Positions 32,354 through 42,172 of a stretch of 64,000 bases of DNA are shown here, piece after piece. The DNA is taken from positions 40,524 through 104,523 of the forward strand of contig NZ_LYUZ01000001.1 of assembly GCF_001679925.1 (NCBI RefSeq). Reading direction: 5' to 3'. This DNA is from Leisingera sp. JC1 (GTDB lineage: Bacteria > Pseudomonadota > Alphaproteobacteria > Rhodobacterales > Rhodobacteraceae). How positions within the stretch are numbered: the stretch's first letter is position 1; every line of letters starts with the position of its first letter. The notes beneath the pieces were generated by a model. The model was not told the origin of the DNA, made no database searches, and saw only the letters and a list, made by a program, of their open reading frames with translations. Made by a program: the position numbers and the translations under genes.

Positions 32354-32789
32354 GGCGGAGGGCGGGAACCTCCCGTGCCTTGCCGCCGCATCATAGGTGC
32401 AGCAGCACAAGCCTTGGGCCGGGCGCCGCTGACGCGGCGCGGGCAGGTTCAGAAAATGGCCGCGCAGCTTCACCTTTGCCCAAATACTCCCGCCGGAGGC
32501 GCGCCGTGCGCAAGCACGGTGCCACGCCCAACGCCGTGTGGGTAGCTGGCGCATGCCAGCTGGCCGCAGCGGGGGCGGGAGCCGGCCGGTGAAGAATAGA
32601 AGTACTGAGAAGCGGTTCAGGGGCAGGTCCGCCATGAACGCGCCTTGCTAAGTATTCGGCCCCTGAGACCGCCTCAAGGGCAAGCAGCTGCGCCGCCGCG
32701 CCCCTTGACCCGGCCTTAGGCGCGGGAGCCAAAAGAAAACCCGCCGCGGTTGGGGCGCCGGGTTCTGTGTGCTCCAAGTCTGAGCGGTA
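32354..32789. other. 436-base gene-free region with GC-rich repeats
   Basis: No convincing gene. It holds composite repeat copy 3 (32468-32521), further GC-rich palindromic pieces such as AGCTGGCGCATGCCAGCT (32550-32567), and a second cluster of GGCGCGG-rich sequence. It separates the sulfotransferase from ilvD, which converge, so it is mostly 3' flanking DNA. Proline/alanine-rich frames crossing it are compositional artefacts. Confidence 0.6.
32468..32521 (-). repeat. Composite intergenic repeat, copy 3
   Basis: On the minus strand: hairpin CCGTGC-TTGC-GCACGG (32504-32519), then GCGCCTCCGGCGGGAGTATT and TGGGCAAAGGTGAAG. It matches copy 2 exactly across CCTCCGGCGGGAGTATTTG. On the plus strand the loop reads GCAA, a GNRA tetraloop. 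Confidence 0.7.
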
Positions 32790-34634
32790 TCAGTCTTCGT
32801 CAGGCAGCGCGCGCACGGCGCCTTTAGCCGCCGATGTGGCCAGCAGCGCATAGGCCTTCAGAGCCTTGGAAACTTTGCGCTTGCGCGGTTCGGCGGGCTT
32901 CCAGCCCTTGGCGTCCTGTTCCTCGCGGCGTGCGGCCAGCTCCTCGTCGGATACTGCCAGGTGGATCGAGCGGTTAGGGATGTCGATCTCGATGGTGTCA
33001 CCCTGGCGCACAAGGCCGATGGTGCCGCCCTCGGCTGCCTCAGGCGAGACATGGCCGATCGACAGGCCGGAGGTGCCGCCGGAGAACCGCCCGTCAGTCA
33101 GCAGTGCGCAGGCTTTGCCTAGGCCCTTCGACTTCAGGTAGGAGGTCGGGTAGAGCATTTCCTGCATCCCCGGACCGCCGCGCGGGCCCTCGTAGCGGAT
33201 CACCACCACGTCGCCTTCCTTAACCTTGCCGGTCAGGATGTCGTTCACGGCGGCGTCCTGGCTTTCGCAGACATAGGCCGAACCGGTGAACTTGAGGATG
33301 TTTTCATCGACGCCCGCGGTTTTCACGATGCAGCCGTCCAGAGCGATATTGCCGAACAGCACGGCGAGGCCGCCATCCTGGCTGAAGGCGTGCTCCTTGG
33401 CGCGGATCACGCCGTTTTCACGGTCGGTGTCCAGCTCCTTGTAGCGGTTGGCCTGGGAAAACGCCTGGGTGGTGCGGACGCCGCCGGGCGCGGCCTTGAA
33501 CAGCTCCTCGGCCTCCGGGTTGTTGGCGACCTTGATGTCCCATTTGGCAATCGCCTCGCCCATGGAGGAGGAATGCACCGTGTGGCAGTCGTTGTGCAGC
33601 AGCCCTGCGCGGCTGAGTTCGCCGAGGATCGAGAAGATGCCGCCGGCGCGGTGCACGTCCTCCATGTGGACGTTGTGGATGTTCGGCGCGACCTTGCACA
33701 GGCAGGGTACTTTGCGGCTGAGCTGGTCCATGTGCGACATGTTGAAATCCACCTCGCCCTCGTTGGCGATGGCCAGGAGGTGCAGCACGGTGTTGGTGGA
33801 GCCGCCCATGGCGATGTCCAGGCTCATAGCATTTTCGAACGCGTCAAAGGTCGCGATCTCGCGCGGCAGCAGGCCTTTTTCCTCGTCCTGATAGTGGCGC
33901 TTGGTGATCTCGACGATCTTGCGGCCGGCTTCCAGGAACAGGCCCTTGCGGTCGGCGTGGGTGGCGAGTGTCGAGCCGTTGCCCGGCAGCGCTAAGCCCA
34001 GGGCCTCGGCCAGGCAGTTCATCGAGTTGGCGGTGAACATGCCGGAGCAGGAGCCGCAGGTCGGGCAGGCGTTTTCCTCGATGTGCTTCACCTGATCGTC
34101 GGTGAACTTGTCGTCCGCCGCCGCGACCATGGCGTCCACCAGGTCGATTTTCTTCATGTCCAGATCGGCAATGTCGATCTTGCCCGCTTCCATCGGGCCG
34201 CCGGAGACGAAGATTGCCGGGATGTTGAGACGCATGGCGGCCATCAGCATGCCGGGCGTGATCTTGTCGCAGTTGGAAATGCAGACCATCGCATCCGCGC
34301 AGTGCGCGTTGACCATGTATTCGACGCTGTCGGCAATCACCTCGCGCGAGGGCAGCGAATACAGCATCCCGTCATGGCCCATGGCGATGCCGTCATCCAC
34401 CGCGATGGTGTTGAATTCCTTGGCGACGCCGCCGGCCGCCTCGACCTCGCGGGCGACCATCTGGCCCAGGTCCTTGAGGTGGACGTGGCCGGGCACGAAC
34501 TGGGTGAAGGAGTTGACGATGGCGATGATCGGCTTGCCGAAATCATCGTCTTTCATGCCGGTGGCGCGCCACAGTCCGCGGGCGCCCGCCATGTTGCGGC
34601 CATGGGTGGAGGTTCTGGATCGGTACTTTGGCAT
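32790..34634 (-). CDS. ilvD: Dihydroxy-acid dehydratase
   Basis: 614 residues. It dehydrates 2,3-dihydroxy-3-methylbutanoate and its ethyl homologue in valine, leucine and isoleucine synthesis. Iron-sulfur cysteines sit in [13 protein letters not shown] and [16 protein letters not shown]. Other signatures are [19 protein letters not shown] [18 protein letters not shown], and [23 protein letters not shown] near the C-terminus. The ATG at 34634 gives the [20 protein letters not shown] start typical of IlvD. No other ilv gene is adjacent. Confidence 0.97.
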   Translation of the reverse strand: MPKYRSRTSTHGRNMAGARGLWRATGMKDDDFGKPIIAIVNSFTQFVPGHVHLKDLGQMVAREVEAAGGVAKEFNTIAVDDGIAMGHDGMLYSLPSREVIADSVEYMVNAHCADAMVCISNCDKITPGMLMAAMRLNIPAIFVSGGPMEAGKIDIADLDMKKIDLVDAMVAAADDKFTDDQVKHIEENACPTCGSCSGMFTANSMNCLAEALGLALPGNGSTLATHADRKGLFLEAGRKIVEITKRHYQDEEKGLLPREIATFDAFENAMSLDIAMGGSTNTVLHLLAIANEGEVDFNMSHMDQLSRKVPCLCKVAPNIHNVHMEDVHRAGGIFSILGELSRAGLLHNDCHTVHSSSMGEAIAKWDIKVANNPEAEELFKAAPGGVRTTQAFSQANRYKELDTDRENGVIRAKEHAFSQDGGLAVLFGNIALDGCIVKTAGVDENILKFTGSAYVCESQDAAVNDILTGKVKEGDVVVIRYEGPRGGPGMQEMLYPTSYLKSKGLGKACALLTDGRFSGGTSGLSIGHVSPEAAEGGTIGLVRQGDTIEIDIPNRSIHLAVSDEELAARREEQDAKGWKPAEPRKRKVSKALKAYALLATSAAKGAVRALPDED

Positions 34635-34767
34635 CAGGCTGGTTCCCTTAGTCTTTGCCCTCAGGGACACGATTTGCGCAATAAAGGCAACCGGCCGGGG
34701 GGCTGTTCGGTAATTTTGGCGCAGTTTGCGCCGGAATTCAGTGGCGAAATGTCTCTGGCGGTGGTTC

Positions 34768-35946
34768 TCAGGCGCGGGTGGGGGCCGGTTCCGGGCTTTT
34801 CAGCCAGTGATTCACCAGAAGGCCCAGCACAAGCGCCCAGAACGGTGCACCGATTCCATAAAAGCTGATGCCGGAGACGGTGGTCATGAAGGTGATCAGC
34901 GCAGCCTCGCGCCCTTGCGGTCCTGCCAACGCGGCGGAGAGGCTGTTGCCGATGGTGGCCAGCAGCGCAAGCCCTGCGACGGTGGCAACCAGTGCCTTGG
35001 GGGCGATCAGGAACAGACTGATGACGGTGGCGCCGCCAAGCCCCACCAGGATGTAGACCAGACCCGTCATCACACCTGCCAGATAGCGGGTGTCGGGGTT
35101 GTCGTCTGCCTCCGGCCCGGCGCAGATGGCGGCAGTGATGGCGGCGAGGTTGAAGGCAAAGCCGCCGAAGGGAGCGAGGATCAGCGAGGCCAGGCCGGTG
35201 ACAGTCAGGCTGGCTGAGACCGGCGGTTCATAGCCGCAGGCCTTCAGCGCCACCACGCCAGGCATGTTCTGCGAGGACATGGTGACGATGTAGAGCGGCA
35301 GGCCGATGCCGATCAGCACCGGCAGCGAGAAGGCGGGCATGACGAATTCGGGGCGGGCCAGCGTCAGGTCCAGCGCCTCCAGGCTGCCGAATGCTCCGAT
35401 GCCCGCGCACCACGCCACGCCTGCGGCTAGCACTGCGGGGATGCAATAGCGGGGGAACAGCTTGCGCCCGGCCAGGAAGGTGAGGCCCATGACCGCCACC
35501 AGCGCAGTATCAGTCTGCAGCGAGGTGAAGGCGGAGAGCCCGAATTGGAACAGGATGCCCGCCAGCATAGCGCTGGCCAGGCTGTCCGGGATCAGGCGGG
35601 AGAGGGCCGCGAACCAGCCAGTAATACCGGTGAGGGTCAACAGAACAGCGCAGAGGAGGAAGGCGCCCACCGCCTCTGCCAGCGGCACGCCGTTGAGGCT
35701 GACCGCCAGCAGTGCCGCGCCGGGCGTGGACCAGGCCGTCAGGATCGGCATCCGGTGCATCAGCGACAGGATCAGGCAAGTGATCCCCATGCCGAGCCCC
35801 AGCACCAGCATCCAGCTGTTGGCCTGGGCCTGGGTGGCGCCCACAGACTCGATCGCCTGAAAGATGATGGCGACCGATCCGGTATAGCCAACCAGCACGG
35901 CAACTGCCCCGGAGACGAGATGCGACAGTTTCAGATCTTTGAGCAT
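34768..35946 (-). CDS. BenE-family transporter (benzoate/H+ symporter type)
   Basis: 392 residues with about 11-12 hydrophobic helices, beginning [21 protein letters not shown]. The family motif region [15 protein letters not shown] and the later [20 protein letters not shown], with [16 protein letters not shown], are characteristic of BenE. Substrate is uncertain; no benzoate catabolic genes are nearby. It is divergent from an XRE-cupin regulator gene with two operator copies between them, so the regulator almost certainly controls it. Confidence 0.88.
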   Translation of the reverse strand: MLKDLKLSHLVSGAVAVLVGYTGSVAIIFQAIESVGATQAQANSWMLVLGLGMGITCLILSLMHRMPILTAWSTPGAALLAVSLNGVPLAEAVGAFLLCAVLLTLTGITGWFAALSRLIPDSLASAMLAGILFQFGLSAFTSLQTDTALVAVMGLTFLAGRKLFPRYCIPAVLAAGVAWCAGIGAFGSLEALDLTLARPEFVMPAFSLPVLIGIGLPLYIVTMSSQNMPGVVALKACGYEPPVSASLTVTGLASLILAPFGGFAFNLAAITAAICAGPEADDNPDTRYLAGVMTGLVYILVGLGGATVISLFLIAPKALVATVAGLALLATIGNSLSAALAGPQGREAALITFMTTVSGISFYGIGAPFWALVLGLLVNHWLKSPEPAPTRA

Positions 35947-35983
35947 GCGGGTTTTCCTGAGCGTGCGGATGGGGTAGGGGTGT

Positions 35984-36028
35984 TGTGCGTTATGGCGCAC
36001 ACTACAGTTTGTGCGTTATAGCGCACAA
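35984..36028. promoter_or_regulatory. Two operator copies between the benE-type gene and its regulator
   Basis: TGTGCG-TTATGG-CGCACA (35984-36001) and TTGTGCG-TTATAG-CGCACAA (36009-36028), centres 26 bases apart, so on roughly the same helix face after two and a half turns. Near-identical spacers show both are sites for one dimeric protein, most simply the XRE regulator encoded 24 bases downstream. Confidence 0.7.
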
Positions 36029-36051
36029 GTGTTTTTTGGCGGGCAAAGACA

Positions 36052-36612
36052 ATGAGCGATGACGGCATCACCCTGAACCTGCGGGAAATCCGCGCGTCGG
36101 CAGGGCTTAGCCTCAGCAAGGCGGCGGAGATCACTGGGGTCAGCAAGGCGATGCTGGGTCAGATTGAACGCGGCGAATCGAGCCCGACGATTGCGACGCT
36201 GTGGAAGATTGCCAAGGGGTTCCACCTGCCGCTGACCGCCCTCTTGGGAGAGGCCGCACGACCAGTGAGCGAAGTGACAGGCGTCTACGAGACGGTGCAG
36301 TTTCCCGGCAGCATCGGGGTGAAAATCGTCTTTCCCTTCGACCCGCTCTTAGGAGCCGAGACCTTTCAGGTGACTTTGAAGCCGGGCCAAAGCCACCAGT
36401 CGCAGCCGCATGACACCGGCGTGACCGAGGAGGTTTATGTGCTGCACGGGTCCATGGAGGTGCTGCGGGATGGCGAATGGGTGGCGCTGGAGCCGGGGCA
36501 GGGCTTGCGCTTTTCCGCCGACCAGCCGCATGGCTACCGCAGCCGGGATACCGGTGCGGCTTTCCTCAACATGCATCACTACCGGCAGGCGGTTCTGACG
36601 CAGCGGGATTGA
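36052..36612 (+). CDS. XRE-family transcriptional regulator with cupin domain
   Basis: 186 residues. The N-terminal helix-turn-helix spans about 10-65 (LREIRASAGLSLSKAAEITG, then SKAMLGQIERGESSPTIATL). The C-terminal cupin spans about 105-180, with HQSQPHDTGVTEEVYVLHG and the FSADQPHGYR metal-like histidines. Regulators of this type sense small metabolites and control the adjacent transporter. Divergent from the BenE-type gene; the paired operators lie between them. Confidence 0.9.
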   Translation: MSDDGITLNLREIRASAGLSLSKAAEITGVSKAMLGQIERGESSPTIATLWKIAKGFHLPLTALLGEAARPVSEVTGVYETVQFPGSIGVKIVFPFDPLLGAETFQVTLKPGQSHQSQPHDTGVTEEVYVLHGSMEVLRDGEWVALEPGQGLRFSADQPHGYRSRDTGAAFLNMHHYRQAVLTQRD

Positions 36613-36646
36613 TCTGCTTCACTTGTGTATCTTTCCCAAGCTGCCT

Positions 36647-36664
36647 ACCACTTGCGCAAGTGGT
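36647..36664. promoter_or_regulatory. Perfect 18-base palindrome upstream of the DMT transporter gene
   Basis: ACCACTTGCGCAAGTGGT, 27 bases before the EamA gene start and 35 bases after the regulator stop. It could be an operator for the transporter or an mRNA hairpin. The TTGCGCAA core differs from the TTGTGCG sites upstream, so a different protein is likely. Confidence 0.45.
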
Positions 36665-36690
36665 TGAGTTTGCAGGATTTGGAGCTGGGA

Positions 36691-37545
36691 ATGGACACGC
36701 TGCGCGGAAGCCTTCTGATGGTGCTGGCCATGGCCGCCTTTGCGCTGGAGGACATGTTCATCAAATCTGCGGCTCTTGCGCTGCCGGTCGGGCAGATCCT
36801 GATCCTGTTCGGGCTTGGAGGCATGGCGGTCTTTGCCGCTATGGCGCGTGCGCAAGGTCACGCCCCCTGGCACCCGGGCTTTGGCACGCGCCCGATGCTG
36901 TGGCGATCCTTGGCGGAGGTCGTCGGGCGGCTGTGTTTCACCTTGGCGATTGCGCTGACGCCTTTGTCCTCGGCCTCGGCCATCCTGCAGGCGACGCCAC
37001 TGGTGGTGGCGGCCGGCGCGGTGGTGTTCTTTGGCGAGACTGTGGGCTGGCGGCGCTGGCTGGCGATCGGCCTGGGATTTGCCGGGGTGCTCTTGATCTT
37101 GCGCCCGGGCTTGAGCGGGTTTGAACCGGCCTCGCTGTTTGCGGTCGCGGGTACTTTGGGCTTTGCGGGCCGCGATCTGGCCACCCGCGCGGCGCCCAAG
37201 GACATGAGCAATAACCAGCTGGGTTTCCTGGGGTTTGCCATGCTGGTTGTTGCCGGGATCATTGCGCTGGGCTGGACTGGCGGCGCGGTCTGGCCGGCCC
37301 CGCGCAACTGGCTGGACATCGCTGCTGCCACGGTGATCGGGGTGATTGCTTATAACGCGCTCTCAGGCGCTATGCGGGCGGGGGAGATCGCTGTAATTGC
37401 GCCGTTCCGCTATACGCGGCTGGTCTTTGCCATGGTGCTGGGGGTGCTGGTATTCGGCGAACGTCCCGACACCCTGACGCTGATTGGCAGCGCCGTGATC
37501 GTCGGCAGTGGTGTTTTCACGCTGCTGCGCAGCCGCAAGGCGTAA
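36691..37545 (+). CDS. DMT-superfamily transporter (EamA domains)
   Basis: 284 residues with ten hydrophobic helices in two EamA halves. Typical pieces are LLMVLAMAAFALEDMFIKSAA at the start, split by the conserved ATPLVVAAGAVVFFGETVGW of helix 4-5, and the second-half RYTRLVFAMVLGVLVFGERP. Members export amino acids, nucleosides or drugs; the substrate is not readable here. ATG 36691 has GGAG (36681-36684) seven bases upstream. Confidence 0.9.
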   Translation: MDTLRGSLLMVLAMAAFALEDMFIKSAALALPVGQILILFGLGGMAVFAAMARAQGHAPWHPGFGTRPMLWRSLAEVVGRLCFTLAIALTPLSSASAILQATPLVVAAGAVVFFGETVGWRRWLAIGLGFAGVLLILRPGLSGFEPASLFAVAGTLGFAGRDLATRAAPKDMSNNQLGFLGFAMLVVAGIIALGWTGGAVWPAPRNWLDIAAATVIGVIAYNALSGAMRAGEIAVIAPFRYTRLVFAMVLGVLVFGERPDTLTLIGSAVIVGSGVFTLLRSRKA

Positions 37546-37590
37546 GCGCCATCTTGCGCCCGCCGCAGCGCGGCCTTACATCTGCCGCCC

Positions 37591-38073
37591 ATGGCCAAGA
37601 AAAAGCAGACATCAGACCCGAACTACAAGGTGATCGCCGAGAACCGGCGGGCGCGTTTCGATTACGCAATCGAGGACGACATCGAATGCGGCATCGTGCT
37701 GGAGGGATCCGAGGTCAAGGCGCTGCGCGGCAATGGCACCAATATCGCTGACAGTTATGCTGCGGTGGAGGAGGGCGAGCTGTGGCTGGTGAACTCCTAC
37801 ATTCCGCCCTATGCGCAGGCCAAGGTGTTCAAGCATGAAGAGCGCCGACGCCGCAAGCTGCTGGTGTCGCGCAAGGAATTGTCGGATCTGTGGAACCTGA
37901 CCCAGCGCAAGGGGATGACCCTGGTGCCGCTGGTGATTTATTTCAACCACAAAGGCCGCGCCAAGATCAAACTGGGCATCGCCAAGGGTAAGAAGCTGCA
38001 CGACAAGCGCGAGACCCAGGCCAAGCGCGACTGGGGCCGCCAGAAGCAGCGGCTGCTGAAGGACGCGCGGTAG
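37591..38073 (+). CDS. smpB: SsrA-binding protein SmpB
   Basis: 160 residues. It binds tmRNA and brings it to stalled ribosomes for trans-translation. The OB-fold core is clear: [40 protein letters not shown], and [20 protein letters not shown]. The basic C-terminal tail is [24 protein letters not shown] and enters the ribosome. The ssrA gene itself is not seen in this window. Confidence 0.97.
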   Translation: MAKKKQTSDPNYKVIAENRRARFDYAIEDDIECGIVLEGSEVKALRGNGTNIADSYAAVEEGELWLVNSYIPPYAQAKVFKHEERRRRKLLVSRKELSDLWNLTQRKGMTLVPLVIYFNHKGRAKIKLGIAKGKKLHDKRETQAKRDWGRQKQRLLKDAR

Positions 38074-38085
38074 GCATCAGTTCTT

Positions 38086-39303
38086 TCAGTCTTGCTGCCC
38101 TGCGCCGGTAACGTATCTGGCAATCTGCTTCCGCCCCAGCAGCCGCCTGTGCGGTCCGCCTTCCGGGCCGGCGTAGAGGATCCTGAGGTTTTCGGTCCTG
38201 AGCAGCGGCAGGAGAGTTTCCTGAGGCAAGCCGATAGCCCGCAGGATAGACAGGTTTTTCAGGCCTTCGAGCGGTTGCAGATCCCGGATGGCTGTGCCGG
38301 ATATTTCAAGTTCCTTCAGACCTGGCATCAGCCGGACCGGCGCCAGGCTGATCACCGCAGTGCCAATTGCAGAAAGCTCGCGAAGGCTTGGCCCTGCAAG
38401 CGGCTCCAGACTGCTGACAGCCGTGCCGTCCAATACCACAGTGTGAAGCGCGGAAAGGTTTGACAGGGGGGCGAGGTCTTGGACTTGCGTGTTCGCAAGG
38501 TCCAATTCCGCCAGCCTGCCCGCGCTTGCCAAAGGCGAAAGGTCGGCAACGTGGCTGCCTGTCAGGACCAGGGTATGAAGGGCGGGTTTATCCTGCAGCC
38601 CCTCTAGGCTTTGCACGCGGGTGCCATCCGCGCGCAGCATTTCCAGCCTGCTGGAGGCCGTCAGCGGCGCCAGGCTTTGGATCGGGCAGCCGGAGATCCA
38701 GAGAACCCGCAGGTTCGCGGCCGCAAGCGGTGCTAGGTCGGATACACCGGTGTTGAATGCCAGCAGGTTTTCGAGTGTCTCGATCCCTTCCAAAGGGGTT
38801 AGATCCGTGACGCCGGTGCCGGCAATATTGAGGCTTTGCAACCGGATGTAACCGCGCAGGAAAGACAGATCTGTTACCTCCCTGATACCCCAAACGGACA
38901 GGTGCTCAAGCCCGGTCATTTGCGTCAGCGGGGTAAATTCGGGCGCGTGAACAGAATCAAGGCTGAGCCGCCGCAACTCCGGCAAACTGGTCAGCGGTTT
39001 CAGGCTGGACACGGTAAGCCCCACCATTGCCAGCTTTTCCAGGCTGGGAAGCCGAGCCAGGGGTGACAGATCCAACTGGTTCTCAACTCCCGGTTCTGCG
39101 ATCAGCGACAGATCAGTCAAATGTTGAAACTGTGTCAGTTCCTGCAAGTCTGAAGTGGTGCTGCCGATCCGGATGCTCGCCTTTAAGTCATTGCCAAATA
39201 TACATGTATTTCCAAACTCGATGCATTCGGCCTGCGCAGAGGACGGTGCGAAAAAACAGGTGGACATTAGGATAAATGCGAGAAAACTGCACAGGCGAGG
39301 CAT
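38086..39303 (-). CDS. Exported leucine-rich-repeat protein
   Basis: 405 residues: a signal peptide (LCSFLAFILMSTCFF...SSAQA) followed by two cysteines (CIEFGNTC). Then about fourteen leucine-rich repeats of roughly 22 residues with the pattern L..L.L....V.DL.PL.. (for example LNIAGTGVTDLTPLEGIETL). The repeat type is SDS22/internalin-like. The repeats end near residue 375 and a short basic tail follows; there is no anchor motif. Probably periplasmic or secreted and protein-binding. It stands alone, divergent from sseA. Confidence 0.83.
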   Translation of the reverse strand: MPRLCSFLAFILMSTCFFAPSSAQAECIEFGNTCIFGNDLKASIRIGSTTSDLQELTQFQHLTDLSLIAEPGVENQLDLSPLARLPSLEKLAMVGLTVSSLKPLTSLPELRRLSLDSVHAPEFTPLTQMTGLEHLSVWGIREVTDLSFLRGYIRLQSLNIAGTGVTDLTPLEGIETLENLLAFNTGVSDLAPLAAANLRVLWISGCPIQSLAPLTASSRLEMLRADGTRVQSLEGLQDKPALHTLVLTGSHVADLSPLASAGRLAELDLANTQVQDLAPLSNLSALHTVVLDGTAVSSLEPLAGPSLRELSAIGTAVISLAPVRLMPGLKELEISGTAIRDLQPLEGLKNLSILRAIGLPQETLLPLLRTENLRILYAGPEGGPHRRLLGRKQIARYVTGAGQQD

Positions 39304-39468
39304 TCGATTACCTTTTCAAAAATGTGCGGCAAGTATGCGGGCAACTTGTTGCTGCTCCGTAAAACACGCTCAAGATGTGTGCATGGGCTGGTGAGGGGAC
39401 GGGATAGCTTGCACCGCCCAGCCACGGGATGTACCCATGGCGCTATATGCAGATAGGGAGACGCTTTG

Positions 39469-40323
39469 ATGCAGGACGATCCGAAGACGCTGGTTTCCAC
39501 GGACTGGCTTGCCGCCCATCTGAAGGACCCCGATCTGCGGGTTCTGGACGCGTCCTGGTATCTGCCGCAGCAGGGGCGGGACGCTAAAGCGGAGTATGAG
39601 GCCGCCCATATCCCCGGCGCGCGGTTTTTCGATATCGACGAGATTTCCGACAACCGTTCCGACCTGCCGCACATGGTGCCGCCGGTTGAAAAATTCATGT
39701 CCAAGCTGCGTGCCATGGGTGTCGGCGACGGCCACCAGGTGGTGGTCTATGACGGTGCCGGGCTGTTCTCAGCGGCCCGCGTCTGGTGGCTGTTCCGGCT
39801 GATGGGGCAGACCAACGTCGCGGTGCTGGACGGCGGTTTTCCGAAATGGCAGGCCGAAGGCCACCCGGTCGAGGACCTGCCGCCGGTGATCCGCGACCGC
39901 CATATGACTGTGCGGGTGCAGAACCACATGGTGCGCGATGTGACCCAGGTCTCTGCCGCCGCCAAGCTGGGTGATCATGAAATCATCGACGCCCGCTCTG
40001 CCGAGCGGTACCGCGGCGATGCGCCCGAGCCGCGCGAAGGCCTTCGGGCCGGCCACATTCCTGGCTCCCGCAATGTGCCCTTTGGCCAGGTGCTGAAGGC
40101 CGATGGCACCATGAAAGACGCTGAAGGCATCCGCGCTGCCTTTGAGGCCGCTGGCGTCGACCTTAACAAACCTGCGATTACTTCCTGCGGATCGGGCGTC
40201 ACCGCCGCCATCCTCAGCCTCGCCCTGGAGCGTATCGGCAAGACCGATCATTCGCTTTATGACGGGTCATGGGTGGAATGGGGTGCCTTCCCGACCCTTC
40301 CCGTTGCTACCGGAGAGAACTGA
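39469..40323 (+). CDS. sseA: 3-mercaptopyruvate sulfurtransferase
   Basis: 284 residues with two rhodanese domains. The active-site loop CGSGVTA has Cys240, the loop form typical of mercaptopyruvate rather than thiosulfate sulfurtransferases. It transfers sulfur from 3-mercaptopyruvate to thiols or cyanide. ATG 39469 is preceded by GGGAG (39456-39460). The aminotransferase gene follows four bases after the stop; an aminotransferase can produce 3-mercaptopyruvate from cysteine, so the pair makes metabolic sense. Confidence 0.92.
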   Translation: MQDDPKTLVSTDWLAAHLKDPDLRVLDASWYLPQQGRDAKAEYEAAHIPGARFFDIDEISDNRSDLPHMVPPVEKFMSKLRAMGVGDGHQVVVYDGAGLFSAARVWWLFRLMGQTNVAVLDGGFPKWQAEGHPVEDLPPVIRDRHMTVRVQNHMVRDVTQVSAAAKLGDHEIIDARSAERYRGDAPEPREGLRAGHIPGSRNVPFGQVLKADGTMKDAEGIRAAFEAAGVDLNKPAITSCGSGVTAAILSLALERIGKTDHSLYDGSWVEWGAFPTLPVATGEN

Positions 40324-40326
40324 GCA

Positions 40327-41511
40327 ATGTTCGAGACCCTGAAACCCCAGCCTGCCGACAAGATCCTGGCGCTGATGCAGATGTACCGCGACGATCCGCG
40401 CGCGGACAAAATCGACCTTGGTGTTGGCGTCTACAAGAACGCCGAGGGTGTCACCCCGGTGATGCGCGCAATCAAGGCTGCTGAGCACAAGCTGTGGGAA
40501 GAGCAGACCAGCAAGTCCTATGTCGGCCTGGCCGGCGATCCTGCCTATGCGGACGCAATGATCAAACTCATTCTGGGTGATGCGGTAGCGCGTGAGAACA
40601 TCGCGGCAGCGGCAACGCCCGGCGGCACCGGTGCCGTGCGCCAGGCGTTTGAGCTGATCAAGATGGCCAACCCCAAGGCGCGCGTCTTCGTGTCGGATCC
40701 GACCTGGCCGAACCACGTGTCGATTCTGAACTATGTCGGCATTGAAACTGTCGTTTACCGCTATTTCGACCGCGACACCCGCGGCGTGAACTTCGACGGG
40801 ATGATGGAAGACCTGAAAGGCGCGCAGAAGGGCGACGTGGTGCTGCTGCACGGCTGCTGCCACAATCCGACCGGCGCGAACCTCAACGAGGTGCAATGGA
40901 AGGAAGTCATCGCGCTGTTGAATGAGCGCGGCCTGATCCCGATGATCGACATCGCCTATCAGGGTTTTGGCGACGGATTGGAAGAAGATGCGCTGGGCGT
41001 GCGCCTGGTGGCCTCCAGCTGCCCCGAGACGCTGATTGCCGCCAGTTGCTCCAAGAACTTCGGCATCTACCGCGAACGCACCGGCCTGTTGATGGCGGTG
41101 TCCAACGACGCGGGGGCGCAAGCGCTGAATCAGGGCACCCTGGCGTTTCTGAACCGGCAGAACTACTCCTTCCCGCCGGATCACGGCGCGCGTCTGGTGA
41201 CCATGATCCTCAACGACGATGCTCTGCGCGCCGACTGGGCGGCAGAGCTGGAAGAGGTGCGTCTTGGCATGCTGGGCCTGCGCCAGAGCCTCGCGGATGA
41301 ACTGCAGCGCCTGACCGGTTCCGACCGGTTCAGCTTCATCGCCCAGCACCGCGGCATGTTCTCGCTCCTGGGCACCACGCCGGAGCTGGTCGAGAAGATG
41401 CGGGTGGACAACGGCATCTACATGGTTGGCGACAGCCGCCTGAATATCGCGGGCCTCAACGCAAACACCGTACCGGTGCTGGCCAAGGCGATTGTCGATG
41501 CCGGCGTTTGA
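40327..41511 (+). CDS. Aromatic/aspartate aminotransferase (class I, TyrB/AspC type)
   Basis: 394 residues of PLP-dependent class I aminotransferases, subgroup I-alpha. Signatures are DLGVGVYKNAEGVTPVMRAI, SDPTWPNHVSIL, LHGCCHNPTGANL, and the Schiff-base Lys243 in SCSKNFGIYRERTG. It may transaminate aspartate, aromatic amino acids or cysteine. It is coupled with sseA in a two-gene operon, which favours a link to cysteine-derived 3-mercaptopyruvate. Confidence 0.92.
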   Translation: MFETLKPQPADKILALMQMYRDDPRADKIDLGVGVYKNAEGVTPVMRAIKAAEHKLWEEQTSKSYVGLAGDPAYADAMIKLILGDAVARENIAAAATPGGTGAVRQAFELIKMANPKARVFVSDPTWPNHVSILNYVGIETVVYRYFDRDTRGVNFDGMMEDLKGAQKGDVVLLHGCCHNPTGANLNEVQWKEVIALLNERGLIPMIDIAYQGFGDGLEEDALGVRLVASSCPETLIAASCSKNFGIYRERTGLLMAVSNDAGAQALNQGTLAFLNRQNYSFPPDHGARLVTMILNDDALRADWAAELEEVRLGMLGLRQSLADELQRLTGSDRFSFIAQHRGMFSLLGTTPELVEKMRVDNGIYMVGDSRLNIAGLNANTVPVLAKAIVDAGV

Positions 41512-41536
41512 GCCTGAGGCACTTTGAAATTCAGAA

Positions 41537-41563
41537 ACGCGCCCTTTCCGGGGCGCGTTTTTT
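41537..41563 (+). terminator. Terminator of the sseA-aminotransferase operon
   Basis: ACGCGCCC (41537-41544), TTTCCG, GGGCGCGT (41551-41558), followed by TTTTT. It lies 26 bases after the stop codon. The remainder of the gap to 41820 holds no gene I can support; it includes an AT-rich stretch (41588-41605) that could be a promoter. Confidence 0.9.
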
Positions 41564-41819
41564 GCTTGGGGTGACGCCTAAGACTTTTATAAAAACTTTT
41601 GCGCGCAAGATTGGCGATTGGCGGTTTTGTGAGGGCAGGGCTCCCGCGTCTGGCTGCGTGACTTGGCTGCGCCAAGGGCTTGCAGGCTTGGGCGTGGCGC
41701 TGCTGACGCGGTGCGGGACGCTGCTTGACGCAAAGTCAGGTGTGATTGGGCGACGGAAGCACCAGGGCCCCGCGTTTGTGCTTGCGGAAGTCATACGCAA
41801 CACAGCCTAGGAGACCGAA

Positions 41820-42077
41820 ATGACCCTCGCAAAATCCGCCCTCGCCGTGATCCTGTCCGCCGCCGTTGCCCTGCCGCTGGCCGCCCCCGCCTTTGCTGCA
41901 AACGGCGAGGTCATCGACCGGGTTGAAAACCGCGCAGACCGCCGCGAGAACCGCAGGGATGAAGCCGTCGACACCGGTGTCTGGGACGTGGTTGAGGATC
42001 ATCTGGACCGCGCCGAGGACCGCCGTGATTACCGTGACCAGAAGGCGCCCAAGGTGATTGTTGTCCCTCAGGGCTGA
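41820..42077 (+). CDS. Small exported Asp/Arg-rich protein
   Basis: 85 residues: signal peptide ending PLAAPAFAA, then a mature part of about 58 residues made of charged repeats (DRVENRADRRENRRDEAVD, then DRAEDRRDYRDQ) and a PKVIVVPQG tail. AGGAGA (41810-41815) supports the ATG. It is probably periplasmic and intrinsically disordered or helical. The repeated RRENR/DRRDY pattern resembles small RcnB-like or DUF-type periplasmic proteins only loosely. Function unknown. Confidence 0.75.
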   Translation: MTLAKSALAVILSAAVALPLAAPAFAANGEVIDRVENRADRRENRRDEAVDTGVWDVVEDHLDRAEDRRDYRDQKAPKVIVVPQG

Positions 42078-42120
42078 GCCTGCCCCGCGCCGCGCCAGTG
42101 GCGCCCGGCCCAACAGCGTG

Positions 42121-42140
42121 GGATCATCTCTTGATGATCC
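42121..42140. repeat. Short perfect hairpin after the small exported protein gene
   Basis: GGATCATC-TCTT-GATGATCC: an 8-base-pair stem, 43 bases after the stop codon and 33 bases before the terminator. It has no U-run. It may stabilise the mRNA end or bind a protein. Confidence 0.45.
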
Positions 42141-42172
42141 TGCAGCTGGCGGGAGCCCTCCGCCGAAACGCA

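Noticed and set aside
32391..32777. Proline/alanine-rich frames in the ilvD-sulfotransferase gap
   Set aside because: They translate GC-rich hairpins and repeat copy 3, and lack ribosome-binding sites.
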